Positions 34,899 to 43,252 of a stretch of DNA of 64,000 nucleotides are shown here, in pieces. A model generated the notes under the pieces. The model searched no databases and was not told where the DNA came from. It saw nothing but the letters and a program-made list of their open reading frames with translations. Source of the stretch: Novosphingobium sp. IK01 (GTDB lineage Bacteria; Pseudomonadota; Alphaproteobacteria; Sphingomonadales; Sphingomonadaceae). Position 1 is the stretch's first letter; the number at the start of each line of letters is the position of its first letter. The stretch spans positions 12,318 through 76,317 of the forward strand of contig NZ_BTFW01000003.1 in the NCBI RefSeq assembly GCF_033242265.1, written 5' to 3'. Position numbers and translations under genes: made by a program.

Positions 34899-36110
34899 AT
34901 GACGCAGCCCCTCAGCGATCAGACCATCGCGCTCGTCAAGGCGACCGTCCCCGCGCTCGAAGCACATGGCCTCGACATCGTGAACGAGATGTATTCCCGG
35001 ATGTTCCAGAACCCGAACATTCGCGACCTTTTCAACCAATCGCACCATGGTGATGCCGGTTCGCAGCCGCGGGCACTGACCGGCGCCATTCTCGCCTATG
35101 CGAGCAACATCGAAAATCTCGGTGCGCTTGCCCCGGCGGTCGAGCGGATCGCGCAGAAGCATGTTGGCCTGCAAATTCTGCCCGAACATTATCCGCACGT
35201 TGCTGAGGCGCTCCTGGGGGCGATCAAGGCGGTGCTGGGGGATGCGGCCACCGATGAAATTCTCGCTGCCTGGGGCGAAGCCTACTGGTTCCTGGCTAAC
35301 ATCCTGATCGCCCGCGAGCAGCGAGTCTACTCAGAACAGAAGGACGCGACCGGCGGATGGAATGGCTGGCGCGATTTTCGCGTCGAGGACGTCGTGCGTG
35401 AGAGCAGCGTCATCAATTCCTTCGTTCTGCGCCCCGTTGATGGCGGGGCCGTCATGCGGCACAAGCCCGGGCAATATCTGACCTTCTGGCTTGAAATTCC
35501 GGGACATCCGCCAGTCAAGCGCAACTATTCGATTTCAGCAGCCCCCAACGGCGAAACCTATCGCATTTCGGTCAAGCGTGAGCCGCTTGGTCTTGCGTCA
35601 GACTGGCTTCATGATGAAGCCAAGCCGGGCACGGTGCTCAAAGTTGCCGCGCCTGCAGGCGAATTCTTCCTGGCAGCGCATGTCGAACGCCCGGTGATCC
35701 TCCTGTCGGGCGGCGTGGGGCTGACCCCGATGGTGGCGATGCTCGAAACGCTTGCTGAGGGCGAGACGGGAGTCCCCGTGCACTATGTCCACGGAACTTA
35801 TGACCGCGATACCCACGCAATGCGTGATCATGTTCGCGCTGTCGCTGGGCGGGGCAAGTCAATCACCGTCACCGATTTTCATCAGACCCCGCTCGAAGAT
35901 GAAGTCGCAGGACGGGATTATGACGTCGCCGGCATCATTACCGATGAATGGCTGGTCGCCAACACGCCTATAGGTGAGGCCGATTACTATATCTGCGGAC
36001 CACGCCCGTTTCTGCGGCACGCCGTCTCGACCTTGTCGCTGGCTGGCGTCCCATCCGACCGCATTCATTACGAATTCTTCGGTCCGGCGGACGAATTGCT
36101 CGCCGCCTGA
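34899..36110 (+). CDS. hmp: Flavohaemoglobin, nitric oxide dioxygenase
   Basis: Converts NO to nitrate using O2 and NAD(P)H in the cytoplasm. 403 residues, complete. Globin domain 1-140 (proximal His88 in QKHVGLQI, AWGEAYWFLANILIARE), FAD-binding domain (KPGQYLTFWL, KRNYSISAAP near 207), NAD domain (ILLSGGVGLTPM, YYICGPRPFL) and the C-terminal YEFFGP. AAGGAG precedes the ATG by 6 bp. Third gene of the NO operon. Confidence 0.96.
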   Translation: MTQPLSDQTIALVKATVPALEAHGLDIVNEMYSRMFQNPNIRDLFNQSHHGDAGSQPRALTGAILAYASNIENLGALAPAVERIAQKHVGLQILPEHYPHVAEALLGAIKAVLGDAATDEILAAWGEAYWFLANILIAREQRVYSEQKDATGGWNGWRDFRVEDVVRESSVINSFVLRPVDGGAVMRHKPGQYLTFWLEIPGHPPVKRNYSISAAPNGETYRISVKREPLGLASDWLHDEAKPGTVLKVAAPAGEFFLAAHVERPVILLSGGVGLTPMVAMLETLAEGETGVPVHYVHGTYDRDTHAMRDHVRAVAGRGKSITVTDFHQTPLEDEVAGRDYDVAGIITDEWLVANTPIGEADYYICGPRPFLRHAVSTLSLAGVPSDRIHYEFFGPADELLAA

Positions 36111-36152
36111 CTGAGCGCGGAGAAGGGCGACATCGCCCTTCTCCGCGTCTAC

Positions 36153-36398
36153 TCAAACCGCCATGTCGGCGTGATCTCGGACTTCTGGACGCACTTGGGC
36201 GTCAGCGACAGGTTCCTCGACGAGAATCGCGAACTTGGCACCCTTGTAATAGATGCTGGGCCGATGCCAGGCCCGCGTCACGACGACGACCGTTCCGTCG
36301 ATCTCGATCTCTTCGCCTGCCTGGGGTGACCGCGCGAAGTGAAAACTGCCCCAGGCTGCTGGGGAACTGCTATCGCCAGCCCAAACGTCAACGAGCAT
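36153..36398 (-). CDS. Small protein of unknown function
   Basis: 81 residues with a strong AAGGAGGAG site 6 bp before ATG. Beta-rich middle (GEEIEIDGTVVVVTRAWHRPSIYYKG), acidic end. No family recognised. Lies 18 bp after the cut sodB gene on the same strand, so it was probably co-transcribed with superoxide dismutase; convergent with hmp. Confidence 0.65.
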   Translation of the reverse strand: MLVDVWAGDSSSPAAWGSFHFARSPQAGEEIEIDGTVVVVTRAWHRPSIYYKGAKFAILVEEPVADAQVRPEVRDHADMAV

Positions 36399-36415
36399 TT
36401 ACTTCTCCTCCTTAT

Positions 36416-36599
36416 TCAACGGGCGGTCTGTGATGGTGGATAGCGCCACGGCTTGCCCTGGCCGATCGCCGCGTCAAACTGCGTTTCGGCGAAGCTCCAA
36501 TTTGCGAGCCTGTTCCACCAGGACGTGATCCAGCCCGCGCGATCCTGGCGGTAATCGATGTAGTAGGCATGCTCCCACACATCGCAAGCAAGCAGCGGC
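36416..36599 (-). pseudogene. sodB: Fe/Mn superoxide dismutase, C-terminal fragment
   Basis: 61 residues with the metal-site signature [11 protein letters not shown] (Asp and His ligands) and [12 protein letters not shown], ending at 36416. The N-terminal two thirds are gone: the IS3 element begins at 36600 and its far end at 41800 is not followed by the missing part, so sequence was deleted. Confidence 0.9.
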
Positions 36600-36652
36600 T
36601 GAAGCGCCCCGGGTTTCCCGGAGGCTCCGATTTGTGAGAAGGAGCTTTCGTG

Positions 36653-36957
36653 ATGAACAAGACCCGGAACAAGTTTTCACCTGAAGTCCGCGAACGCGCG
36701 GTGCGCATGGTTGGCGAGCATCGCGCCGATTACGGCTCGGAGTGGGAGGCGATGACCTCGATCGCCAGCAAGATTGGCTGCACGGCCGAGACTCTGCGCC
36801 GCTGGTGCCGTGAGGAGGCGAGCCGACGAACGGCACCAGCGGCGCTGGCCGCCGATGACCAGGCCCGGCTCAAACTGCTGGAGCGCGAGGTCAAGGAACT
36901 GCGGCGCGCCAACGAGATCCTGCGCAAGGCATCAGCGTATTTTGCGATGGCGGAGCT
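36653..36957 (+). CDS. IS3-family OrfA (HTH protein)
   Basis: About 100 residues: [32 protein letters not shown] as the HTH, then a leucine-zipper-like helix ([22 protein letters not shown]). The natural frameshift region into orfB is destroyed by the IS110 inserted at 36958; the last codons after AMAEL come from IS110. Confidence 0.88.
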
Positions 36958-37557
36958 TGTCTTATGAGAATTCCCGGCTCCTGAGGCAAAAGGGAGCCAC
37001 AACCCGGCACCGCAGCTGCGGTGCCGGGTTGTGGCGGAGGCGGCGCCGTGCGGAGCTTGGTCTTGCAGGACCGCGGTCGAGTTTGGCGAGCCTCCGTCTT
37101 TTCTTACGACCTGAACGGATACGTGGGCTCCGGGCCCGAACGACAAGCAAAGGTAGAAAGAAGAGATGGCCAAGGATACCATCGGGATCGACGTGTCGAA
37201 AGACCGCCTGGATGCGTTTTGGCATTCCCAAGACGCAGCACTCAGCCTGCCCAACACGGTTGAGGGTTTCGCCCAGCTATGCACATGGCTGGGTAAGAAT
37301 AAGGGGGTGTTGGTCGTTTTCGAGGCGACCGGCGCATATCATCGTGGGCTTGAACGATACCTCAGCTTGGCGGGGCAGCCTTTCATCAAGGTCAATCCGA
37401 AGCAAGCGCGGCGCTTTGCTCAGGCTATCGGCCGTCTGGCCAAGACCGACAGCGTTGATGCCAGGATGTTGGCACGAATGGGCGTGGTCCTTGATCTGGC
37501 CCCACAAGGCATTGAAGGCGAAGATATTCATGATCTCAGAGAGTTGCTGACAGCTAG

Positions 37558-38983
37558 GATCGTGTCCCACGGCATGGTGTAGCTTATCTGGGCCACCGCC
37601 AAATTCGGCATCAGCTTGAGCCGATCATGCGCCTGGCACAGCCGAGAGCACGACGATGGGATTGTCGCTCACCGGCGCCATGGTTTCAAGCGACATGTAT
37701 CGTCCACGCTGGACGGCCCATTCATCGGACTGTTCCATGAGAATGGCGCCGATGAGGCGGGTGATCGCAGCCTCGTTCGGGAAGATGCCGACAACCTCGG
37801 TGCGGCGTTTGATTTCGCCGTTCAGCCGCTCGATGGGATTCGTGCTGTGCAACTTGGCGCGGTGCTCCTTTGGGAAGGTCATGTAGGCCAGCACGTCGGG
37901 TTCGGCATCGTCCATCAAGGTGGCGAGTTTTGGGAGCTTCGGACGCATCTGGTCGGCGACAGAGCGCCATTGCTGGCTGGCTGCCTCGGGCGTTTCCTGT
38001 GCGAAGGCGGTGCCGATGAAGGCCGAGACGACCCGGCGACCGCTCTTGCCGGCATGGGCCAGGGCATTGCGCATGAAGTGGACGCGGCAACGCTGCCATG
38101 TCGCGCACAGCAGCTTGGAGACCGCCGCCTTGATGCCCTCATGCGCATCGGAGATCACCAGCTTCACGCCGCGCAGGCCCCGGCGCGTCAACTTGCGCAG
38201 AAAGGCCGTCCAAAATGGCTCAGCCTCCGATGGGCCGATGTCCATACCCAGCACTTCGCGGCGACCGTCGCTGTTGACGCCCACCGCAATGATCACCGCA
38301 ACGGATACGATCCGGCCATTCTGGCGGACTTTGACATAGGTGGCGTCGATCCACAGGTAGGGCCAGTCGCCCTCGATCGGGCGATCGAGGAAGGCATGCA
38401 CCTTTTGGTCGAGCTCTTCGCACAGGCGGCTGACCTGGCTTTTGGAGATGCCATCCATGCCCAGCGCTTTGACCAGGTCATCGACCGAGCGCGTCGAGAT
38501 GCCATGCACGTAGGCTTCCTGGATGACCGCCGTCAGCGCCCGTTCGGCCATCCGGCGCGGCTCCAGAAATCCAGGAAAATAGCTGCCTTTACGCAACTTG
38601 GGGATGCGCAGTTCGACCGTGCCGGCGCGGGTGTGCCAGTCGCGGTTGCGATAGCCGTTGCGCTGGACGAGCCGGTCGGCAGACTTCTCGCCGTGACCGG
38701 CACCAGTCAGGCCTCCCACCTCCATCTCCATCAGCCGCCCGGCGGCAAACGAGATCATCTCGCGCAAAATATCCGCGTCAGGGGCCTTCTCGACCAGCGT
38801 GCGCAAGTGCATCATGGAATCGGTCATCGTGGTTCTCCAGGTTCGAGCTTTGCAACCCAAACCTATCCGAAAATCGCGGTGACCACCCGCGCTGCTGGCC
38901 GGACGCTACAGCGCTATATGGAAAGCGCGCGCCCGGCCAGCAGCGCTACCGTCAGAACCTACACCACGTCCCGGGACGCGACC
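37558..38983 (-). mobile_element. IS256-family element with 8-bp target duplication
   Basis: 1426 bp with imperfect inverted ends (GATCGTGTCCC at 37558 and GGTCGCGTCCC read from 38983). The target duplication ACAGCTAG stands at 37550-37557 and 38984-38991. The intact duplication makes this the youngest insertion of the nest along with IS110 element B. Confidence 0.95.
37625..38827 (-). CDS. IS256-family (mutator-type) transposase
   Basis: Complete 400-residue transposase. N-terminal region has [25 protein letters not shown] segment (split here: [15 protein letters not shown]). DDE residues: first Asp in [11 protein letters not shown], second in [10 protein letters not shown], Glu near [21 protein letters not shown]. 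The C-terminus reads [16 protein letters not shown] 38827 chosen over the upstream frame start at 38860. Apparently functional. Confidence 0.95.
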   Translation of the reverse strand: MTDSMMHLRTLVEKAPDADILREMISFAAGRLMEMEVGGLTGAGHGEKSADRLVQRNGYRNRDWHTRAGTVELRIPKLRKGSYFPGFLEPRRMAERALTAVIQEAYVHGISTRSVDDLVKALGMDGISKSQVSRLCEELDQKVHAFLDRPIEGDWPYLWIDATYVKVRQNGRIVSVAVIIAVGVNSDGRREVLGMDIGPSEAEPFWTAFLRKLTRRGLRGVKLVISDAHEGIKAAVSKLLCATWQRCRVHFMRNALAHAGKSGRRVVSAFIGTAFAQETPEAASQQWRSVADQMRPKLPKLATLMDDAEPDVLAYMTFPKEHRAKLHSTNPIERLNGEIKRRTEVVGIFPNEAAITRLIGAILMEQSDEWAVQRGRYMSLETMAPVSDNPIVVLSAVPGA

Positions 38984-40260
38984 ACAGCTAGGCGGGCCAT
39001 GGTCAAAGATCAGATCACCGCAAAGACGCGTCTCGCCACAGCGAGCAACCCGCTTGTGAAGGACCAACTTTGCCGCCGGATCGATGACATCGACACGGAC
39101 ATCAAAGCCCTGGATCAAGTGATTGCGCAGATCGCTCAGCAGCGTGGCACCCTTGATGAGCGCATCAGACGCCTCATGACCATTCCCGGGATCGGCAGAT
39201 TGACCGCGACCACGTTGGTGATCGACATGCCAGAGCTTGGACATCTCGACAGCAAAAAGATCGCCGCTCTGGCTGGGCTTGCGCCTATGACGCAACAGTC
39301 AGGCAAGTGGCAAGGCAAAGAGCGGATTATTGGTGGTAGGGCATCACTTCGACGGGCAATTTACATGCCTGCGTTGGTTGCCATTCGCTTCAATCATGAT
39401 TTCCGTGACAAATATCAGCAGTTCGTAAATGCAGGGAAAGCAAAGAAGGTGGCTATCACCGCCGTCATGCGGCGCATCATCGTTCTGGCAAACACGTTGT
39501 TGCGTGAAGGACGCGATTGGCAACCTGTTCGCCCTTGACCAAGACGGATACTCGACCGCCGCGAGAAATGATGATGTCGTTCATCGACGCCCATCGTGAG
39601 GATCTGGGTATCGAGCCGATCTGCCATGAGTTGGCGATCGCCCCGTCCTCCTACCATGAACATGCACGTCGCCTGGCCGATCCTGGCAGGCGCCCCGCGC
39701 GTGCCCGTCGTGATGACGAGATCAAGGCGCAGATCAAGCGCGTCCACGAGGCCAGTTCCGGGCTCTATGGAGCGCGCAAAGTCTGGCACCAGTTGCTGCG
39801 CGATGGCGTGGCTGTCGCCCGGTGCACCGTGGAGCGCCTGATGGCGGCCATGGGGCTGGCGGGCATTCGGCGTGGCAAGACGACGATCACCACGGTCAGC
39901 AATCCGAAAGCCCCGTGCCCATTGGATAAAGTCAATCGCGAGTTCCGCGTTGAACGTCCCAACGCATTGTGGGTGGTCGATTTTACATACGTCCACACCT
40001 GGGCCGGCTTCGTTTATGTAGCTTTCGTGATCGACGCCTATGCCCGCCGGATCGTGGGCTGGAAGGTCAGCACGTCGGCTACCGCCGGCTTCGTGCTGGA
40101 CGCCTTGGAACAGGCGATACACGCCCGCAGGCCAGGGCCGGAAGATGGCCTGATCCACCATAGCGACAGGGGCGTTCAATATCTCGCCATGAACTACACC
40201 CAGCGTCTGGCCGAAGCCAACCTCGTGCCATCGGTCGGCAGCGTCGGCGACAGCTATGAC

Positions 40261-41545
40261 TGTGAGAAGATGCATGCAGTCTGGAAGGTCTGACCCATGC
40301 TTACGACTGACCACGTGTCATGGCGTTGATCTGTCGGCCCTCCAGGCTGCACCCGAGGCGTCGCGAAACGTGACTTGATAGGAGCCTGAGGGAGTGCCGT
40401 CCCGTCACAGTCCTGTCCGCTCGCGAAGGGCCTTCGGGTTCCACCCGCCTGGAGGACCAATATGCATGATATCACACCAGACGCTGTCGTCATCGGCATC
40501 GACACCCATAAAGACGTTCACGTCGCGGTCGCGATCAACGGACTGGGCGCGCGGCTTGCCACAGCATCGTTCCCGGTAACCAGCAAGGGCTATCGCCAGG
40601 TGGCAGCTTGGGCAACCGAGCACGGAACCGTGCACGCATTCGGCATCGAAGGAACTGGCTCATACGGTGCCGGCCTCGCACGTGCGCTGGCTGCGAAGGG
40701 TTTGCGCGTCATTGAGGTCGGCCGGATCAACCGGCAGCTCCGGCGTCGATATGGCAAGACCGATACCGTGGATGCCGAGTCCGCTGCAAGGGCCGTGCTT
40801 GCGGGTGACGCCGACGGTGAGCCCAAAGTTGGTGATGGCACCGTTGAAATGATCCGTCACCTCAAGATAGCCCGCAACACTGCGCTCAAAGCGCGAACAC
40901 AAGCCATGGTCACGCTCAAGACAATGCTGGTGAACGCGCCACAGGCGTTGCGCGAGCGGTTCATCGGCATCACCGGCAAGATGACGCTTATCCGAGCGAT
41001 CGCAGCGCTGCGCCCGGGGGCACTGGTGTCCACCACTGCATCGGCGAAGATGGCGCTACGCGCATTAGCGAACCGATGGCTGATGCTGGATGCCGAGATC
41101 AAGGAGCACGAAGCCGCCCTCGAGCAGTTGGTGCGTGCCCACGCACCGGCACTGATGGATGCGCCTGGCGTGTCGACCGGTACCATCGCCGACATGCTCA
41201 TTGTCTTGGGAGACAATCCTCAGCGGATCCGATCCGAGGCCGCGTTCGCCAAGCTATGCGGCGTGTGCCCCGTGCCGGCATCAAGTGGCAAGACCAACCG
41301 TCACCGGCTCAACCGCGGTGGCAACCGGCGGGCGAATGCGGCTCTGTACCGCGTCGCCTTGGTTCGCATGCGCCACCATCCGCCGACCCGCGAATATATC
41401 CAGCGCCGAACCGCCGAAGGCAAGTCGCCTCGCGAAATCCGGCGGTGCCTCAAGCGGTACATCGCTCGCGAAATCTACCAGCACCTCTGTACTGAAAAGC
41501 CGCTCCCAGCAGCCGCGAAAGGCTCTTGACCAACATAGGAGCATC
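40261..41545 (+). mobile_element. IS110-family element B, intact
   Basis: 1285 bp inserted in IS3 orfB right after the codons for SYD. No inverted repeats are evident, as usual for IS110. A 115-bp conserved upstream stretch precedes the transposase. A broken second copy of its left end lies inverted at 28977-29375. Confidence 0.9.
40462..41529 (+). CDS. IS110-family transposase (element B)
   Basis: Complete 355-residue DEDD transposase. The N-terminal RuvC-like domain has VIGIDTHKDVHVA (Asp), GIEGTGSYGAGLAR (Glu) and DTVDAESAARAVL (Asp-x-x-Asp). The C-terminal transposase_20 domain has LMDAPGVSTGTIADML and LCGVCPVPASSGKTNRHRL with the serine nucleophile. GGAGG lies 6 bp before ATG. Confidence 0.93.
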   Translation: MHDITPDAVVIGIDTHKDVHVAVAINGLGARLATASFPVTSKGYRQVAAWATEHGTVHAFGIEGTGSYGAGLARALAAKGLRVIEVGRINRQLRRRYGKTDTVDAESAARAVLAGDADGEPKVGDGTVEMIRHLKIARNTALKARTQAMVTLKTMLVNAPQALRERFIGITGKMTLIRAIAALRPGALVSTTASAKMALRALANRWLMLDAEIKEHEAALEQLVRAHAPALMDAPGVSTGTIADMLIVLGDNPQRIRSEAAFAKLCGVCPVPASSGKTNRHRLNRGGNRRANAALYRVALVRMRHHPPTREYIQRRTAEGKSPREIRRCLKRYIAREIYQHLCTEKPLPAAAKGS

Positions 41546-41816
41546 AATGCCTTGGCCGAGACCATCAATGGCCTCTACAAAACCGAGGTGATCTGGCGTC
41601 AGAGGTCATGGCCAAGCGCATCGGCAGTCGAAATAGCAACCCTGCGCTGGGTGGATTGGTTCAACAACCAGCGCCTTTTCGGCCCCATCGGCTACATCCC
41701 GCCCGCCGAGGCCGAGGCAAACTACTATGCAGCCAGAGAGCCCCTCGATATGGTTGCATGACTCAATTGAAAATGCCTCCGGGAAACCCGGGGCGCTTCA
41801 AATACGGAGCGGGCCG

Positions 41817-42146
41817 ATGACGCATGAATATGATGATCCAATCAATCCCGAAGCGGTCGCCGCCGCCGCGCGGCGCATCGCCGAACGTCACCGCGTCGAG
41901 GATCGACCGCTTGATCTGCTTGTCGAAGAGGTCGTGCTCGAACGCTTCTGCGGCTGCGTGACGTCGGCCAATGACAGTCGCAGCGCTTCGATCCTGGCTG
42001 GCCTTAAGCTGGAAATCACGCGCCAAGTGCGTGAAGTGTTGGCAAGCGGCAAACTCATCGATGAGATCGATGAGGCTTCGATCGAATCTTTCCCGGCAAG
42101 CGATCCTCCGGCCTGGGTCGGACACAAAGCCAGGAAAGGCAGTTGA
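41817..42146 (+). CDS. Hypothetical protein with C-terminal 'FPASDPPAW' motif
   Basis: 109 residues, soluble, helical (AVAAAARRIAERHRVEDRP, then ILAGLKLEITRQVREVL) and ending in ESFPASDPPAWVGHKA. This motif recurs in short alphaproteobacterial proteins of unknown function. Its stop overlaps the following DUF488 gene's start, so they form an operon. The start is 16 bp after the IS3 end; the promoter may have been lost. Confidence 0.6.
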   Translation: MTHEYDDPINPEAVAAAARRIAERHRVEDRPLDLLVEEVVLERFCGCVTSANDSRSASILAGLKLEITRQVREVLASGKLIDEIDEASIESFPASDPPAWVGHKARKGS

Positions 42147-42499
42147 TGGGCAAGATACAGATCAAGCGGATCTATGCGCCTCTCGCACCAGACGATGGCT
42201 GTCGCGTGCTTGTCGATCGGTTGTGGCCGAGAGGGGTCTCTCGCCAGGCCGCGGCTCTCGATCTGTGGCTCAAGGACATCGCACCCAGCCCGGACCTGCG
42301 AGGATGGTTCGCTCACGATCCCGCGCGTTTCGACGCCTTTCGGCAAAAATACCGTGACGAGTTGACCCACAACACTGAGGTGGTTGGGCAGCTGCTCGCC
42401 CTCGCAAAAAGGCAGGACATCACGCTTCTTTACGCAGCACGCGATCCTGTGGTGAACCATGCCGCTGTCCTGGCGGAGTTTCTTGCAGGGGTGAGGTAA
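42146..42499 (+). CDS. DUF488 (YeaO-like) protein, 3' end replaced by a transposon end
   Basis: 117 residues: IKRIYAPLAPDDGCRVLVDRLWPRG (split: IKRIYAPL, DRLWPRGVS) and a C-terminal LLYAARDPVVNHAAVL are typical of DUF488/YeaO. Function unknown. The last four codons and the stop lie in a Tn3-type end (from 42490), so the natural C-terminus was probably a few residues different. Confidence 0.82.
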   Translation: MGKIQIKRIYAPLAPDDGCRVLVDRLWPRGVSRQAAALDLWLKDIAPSPDLRGWFAHDPARFDAFRQKYRDELTHNTEVVGQLLALAKRQDITLLYAARDPVVNHAAVLAEFLAGVR

Positions 42500-42536
42500 C
42501 GAACGTGACGTATCTGTTCGCTAAGGGCGAACGCAT
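42490..42536 (+). repeat. Solitary Tn3-family terminal inverted repeat
   Basis: GGGGTGAGGTAACGAACGTG followed by ACGTATCTGTTCGCTAAGG closely matches the ends of the Tn3 at 24236-28016 (GGGGTGACTACACGAAAGTG, ACGTATCTGCACGCTAAGG). Its outer GGGG faces left, so the element body should lie to the right, over the CBASS operon. No partner end is found before IS6 copy 3. Confidence 0.75.
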
Positions 42537-42546
42537 AGGAAACGTC

Positions 42547-42777
42547 ATGTGGCGAGGGGCAACTGACGGCGCGAAGCGGCTGCGAGGCATCCGGATCGAG
42601 GTCAAGGCCCGTATCGACCTTGCGGGCTGGGGCAAACCGGTCACCGCGCCAATATGCCTGTTCTGGACCAAGCTGATCGTCACCGATCACTGTTCAGAAG
42701 ATCTGGCTGCGGTGCCTGGCGCCTGGCGTGGCGCGATCGAGATCGACGCTTCAGGTCGCCTCGCCAGTTTCGCCTGA
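42547..42777 (+). CDS. Hypothetical protein just inside the Tn3 end
   Basis: 76 residues from ATG 42547, or 90 from GTG 42505, whose first codons would be the transposon end itself. A beta-strand-like middle (RIEVKARIDLAGWGKP, CLFWTKLIVTD). No family recognised. Coding status is uncertain because there is no clear ribosome binding site. Confidence 0.4.
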   Translation: MWRGATDGAKRLRGIRIEVKARIDLAGWGKPVTAPICLFWTKLIVTDHCSEDLAAVPGAWRGAIEIDASGRLASFA

Positions 42778-42949
42778 GCGCAGCGCCGGTCCTGAATTCA
42801 CGTAGTTCCCAAGTCGTCCGCACGGACAGACGGATACCTGGCTTCGTGGCCCTGCGAACGGCGATTTCCTTATTGTGAGCATGGGTGTCCGTTTTTGTCA
42901 TCCTCATCGCCGATTGTAACGGTGTGACAACCGAATCGGAGACGATAGG

Positions 42950-43243
42950 ATGAAATGCGTAAACAGGACCGTGATCGGCCACCATATCATCGATATCGAT
43001 GGCTGCCTGCGGGCGACCAATCATTCGTCTGTGTCTGCCGAGGATATTCTCGCACTCGGTGGGTTGGCGACACGCAACTTAGAGGTTTGGCTGGAAATCT
43101 ATGGGGAGAGCTGGCTGCTCGGCCCTCTGGATCGCGTCGAACTCGACGCGGATACGGTCGCATTTTTCCGGACGCGCGCGGTCACACCGGTAGGCTTCGC
43201 CTTCAATCGTGCGGAGCGCGCGACCATCGCTCTGGCAGCCTGA
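42950..43243 (+). CDS. Small beta-grasp / ubiquitin-like protein at the head of a CBASS operon
   Basis: 97 residues. The pattern resembles bacterial multiubiquitin-type domains: a hairpin with VIGHHIIDIDG, then VSAEDILALGGL as the helix, LEVWLEIYGE as the third strand, and RVELDADTVAFFRTRA at the end. No C-terminal Gly-Gly is present; it ends IALAA, so classical conjugation is unlikely. It lies 9 bp before the CD-NTase gene on the same strand, with AGGATG at the start. Family assignment is by eye and tentative; a role as regulator or partner of the CD-NTase is inferred from position. Confidence 0.55.
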   Translation: MKCVNRTVIGHHIIDIDGCLRATNHSSVSAEDILALGGLATRNLEVWLEIYGESWLLGPLDRVELDADTVAFFRTRAVTPVGFAFNRAERATIALAA

Positions 43244-43252
43244 GGCGACATA

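Larger units (their letters stand above)
37166..39538 (+). pseudogene. IS110-family transposase, interrupted by IS256
   Basis: N-terminal part 37166-37557 (TIGIDVSKDRLDAF with first acidic residue, KTDSVDARMLARMG). C-terminal part 38992-39538 (MTIPGIGRLTATTLVIDMPELG, LAGLAPMTQQSGKWQG with the candidate Ser, RRAIYMPAL). The two join perfectly across the 8-bp duplication ACAGCTAG; without the insertion the reading is DLRELLTARRAMVKDQ. Confidence 0.92.
36958..39552 (+). mobile_element. IS110-family element A, itself split by IS256
   Basis: Inserted between IS3 orfA and orfB (junctions GCGGAGCT at 36957 and CGACCGCC at 39553). Left part contains a 16-bp hairpin (CCGGCACCGCAGCTGCGGTGCCGG, around 37000-37027), then the transposase. 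Total own length about 1.16 kb once the IS256 is removed. Confidence 0.85.
39570..41761 (+). pseudogene. IS3-family OrfB transposase, interrupted by IS110
   Basis: N-terminal part 39570-40260 (SFIDAHREDLGIEPICHEL, YGARKVWHQLLRDG, then the first Asp in WVVDFTYVHTWAG and second in LIHHSDRGVQYLAM). C-terminal part 41546-41761 (NALAETINGLYKTEVI with the catalytic Glu, then LRWVDWFNNQRLF). IS110 element B sits at GDSYD-NALAE. The orfA frameshift link is broken by element A. Confidence 0.92.
36600..41800 (+). mobile_element. IS3-family element carrying nested IS110, IS256 and IS110 insertions
   Basis: Outer ends are a 26-bp inverted repeat starting TGAAGCGCCCCGGG (36600 and 41800). Removing the nested elements leaves one IS3 with orfA and orfB (36600-36957, 39553-40260, 41546-41800; about 1.3 kb). 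Adjacent bases GGC and AAT do not form a target duplication. Confidence 0.93.

Noticed and set aside
37616-39538. 640-codon plus-strand frame across the IS110/IS256 nest
   Set aside because: The first two thirds are antisense to the IS256 transposase; only the end is the IS110 C-terminus. Not a fusion protein.
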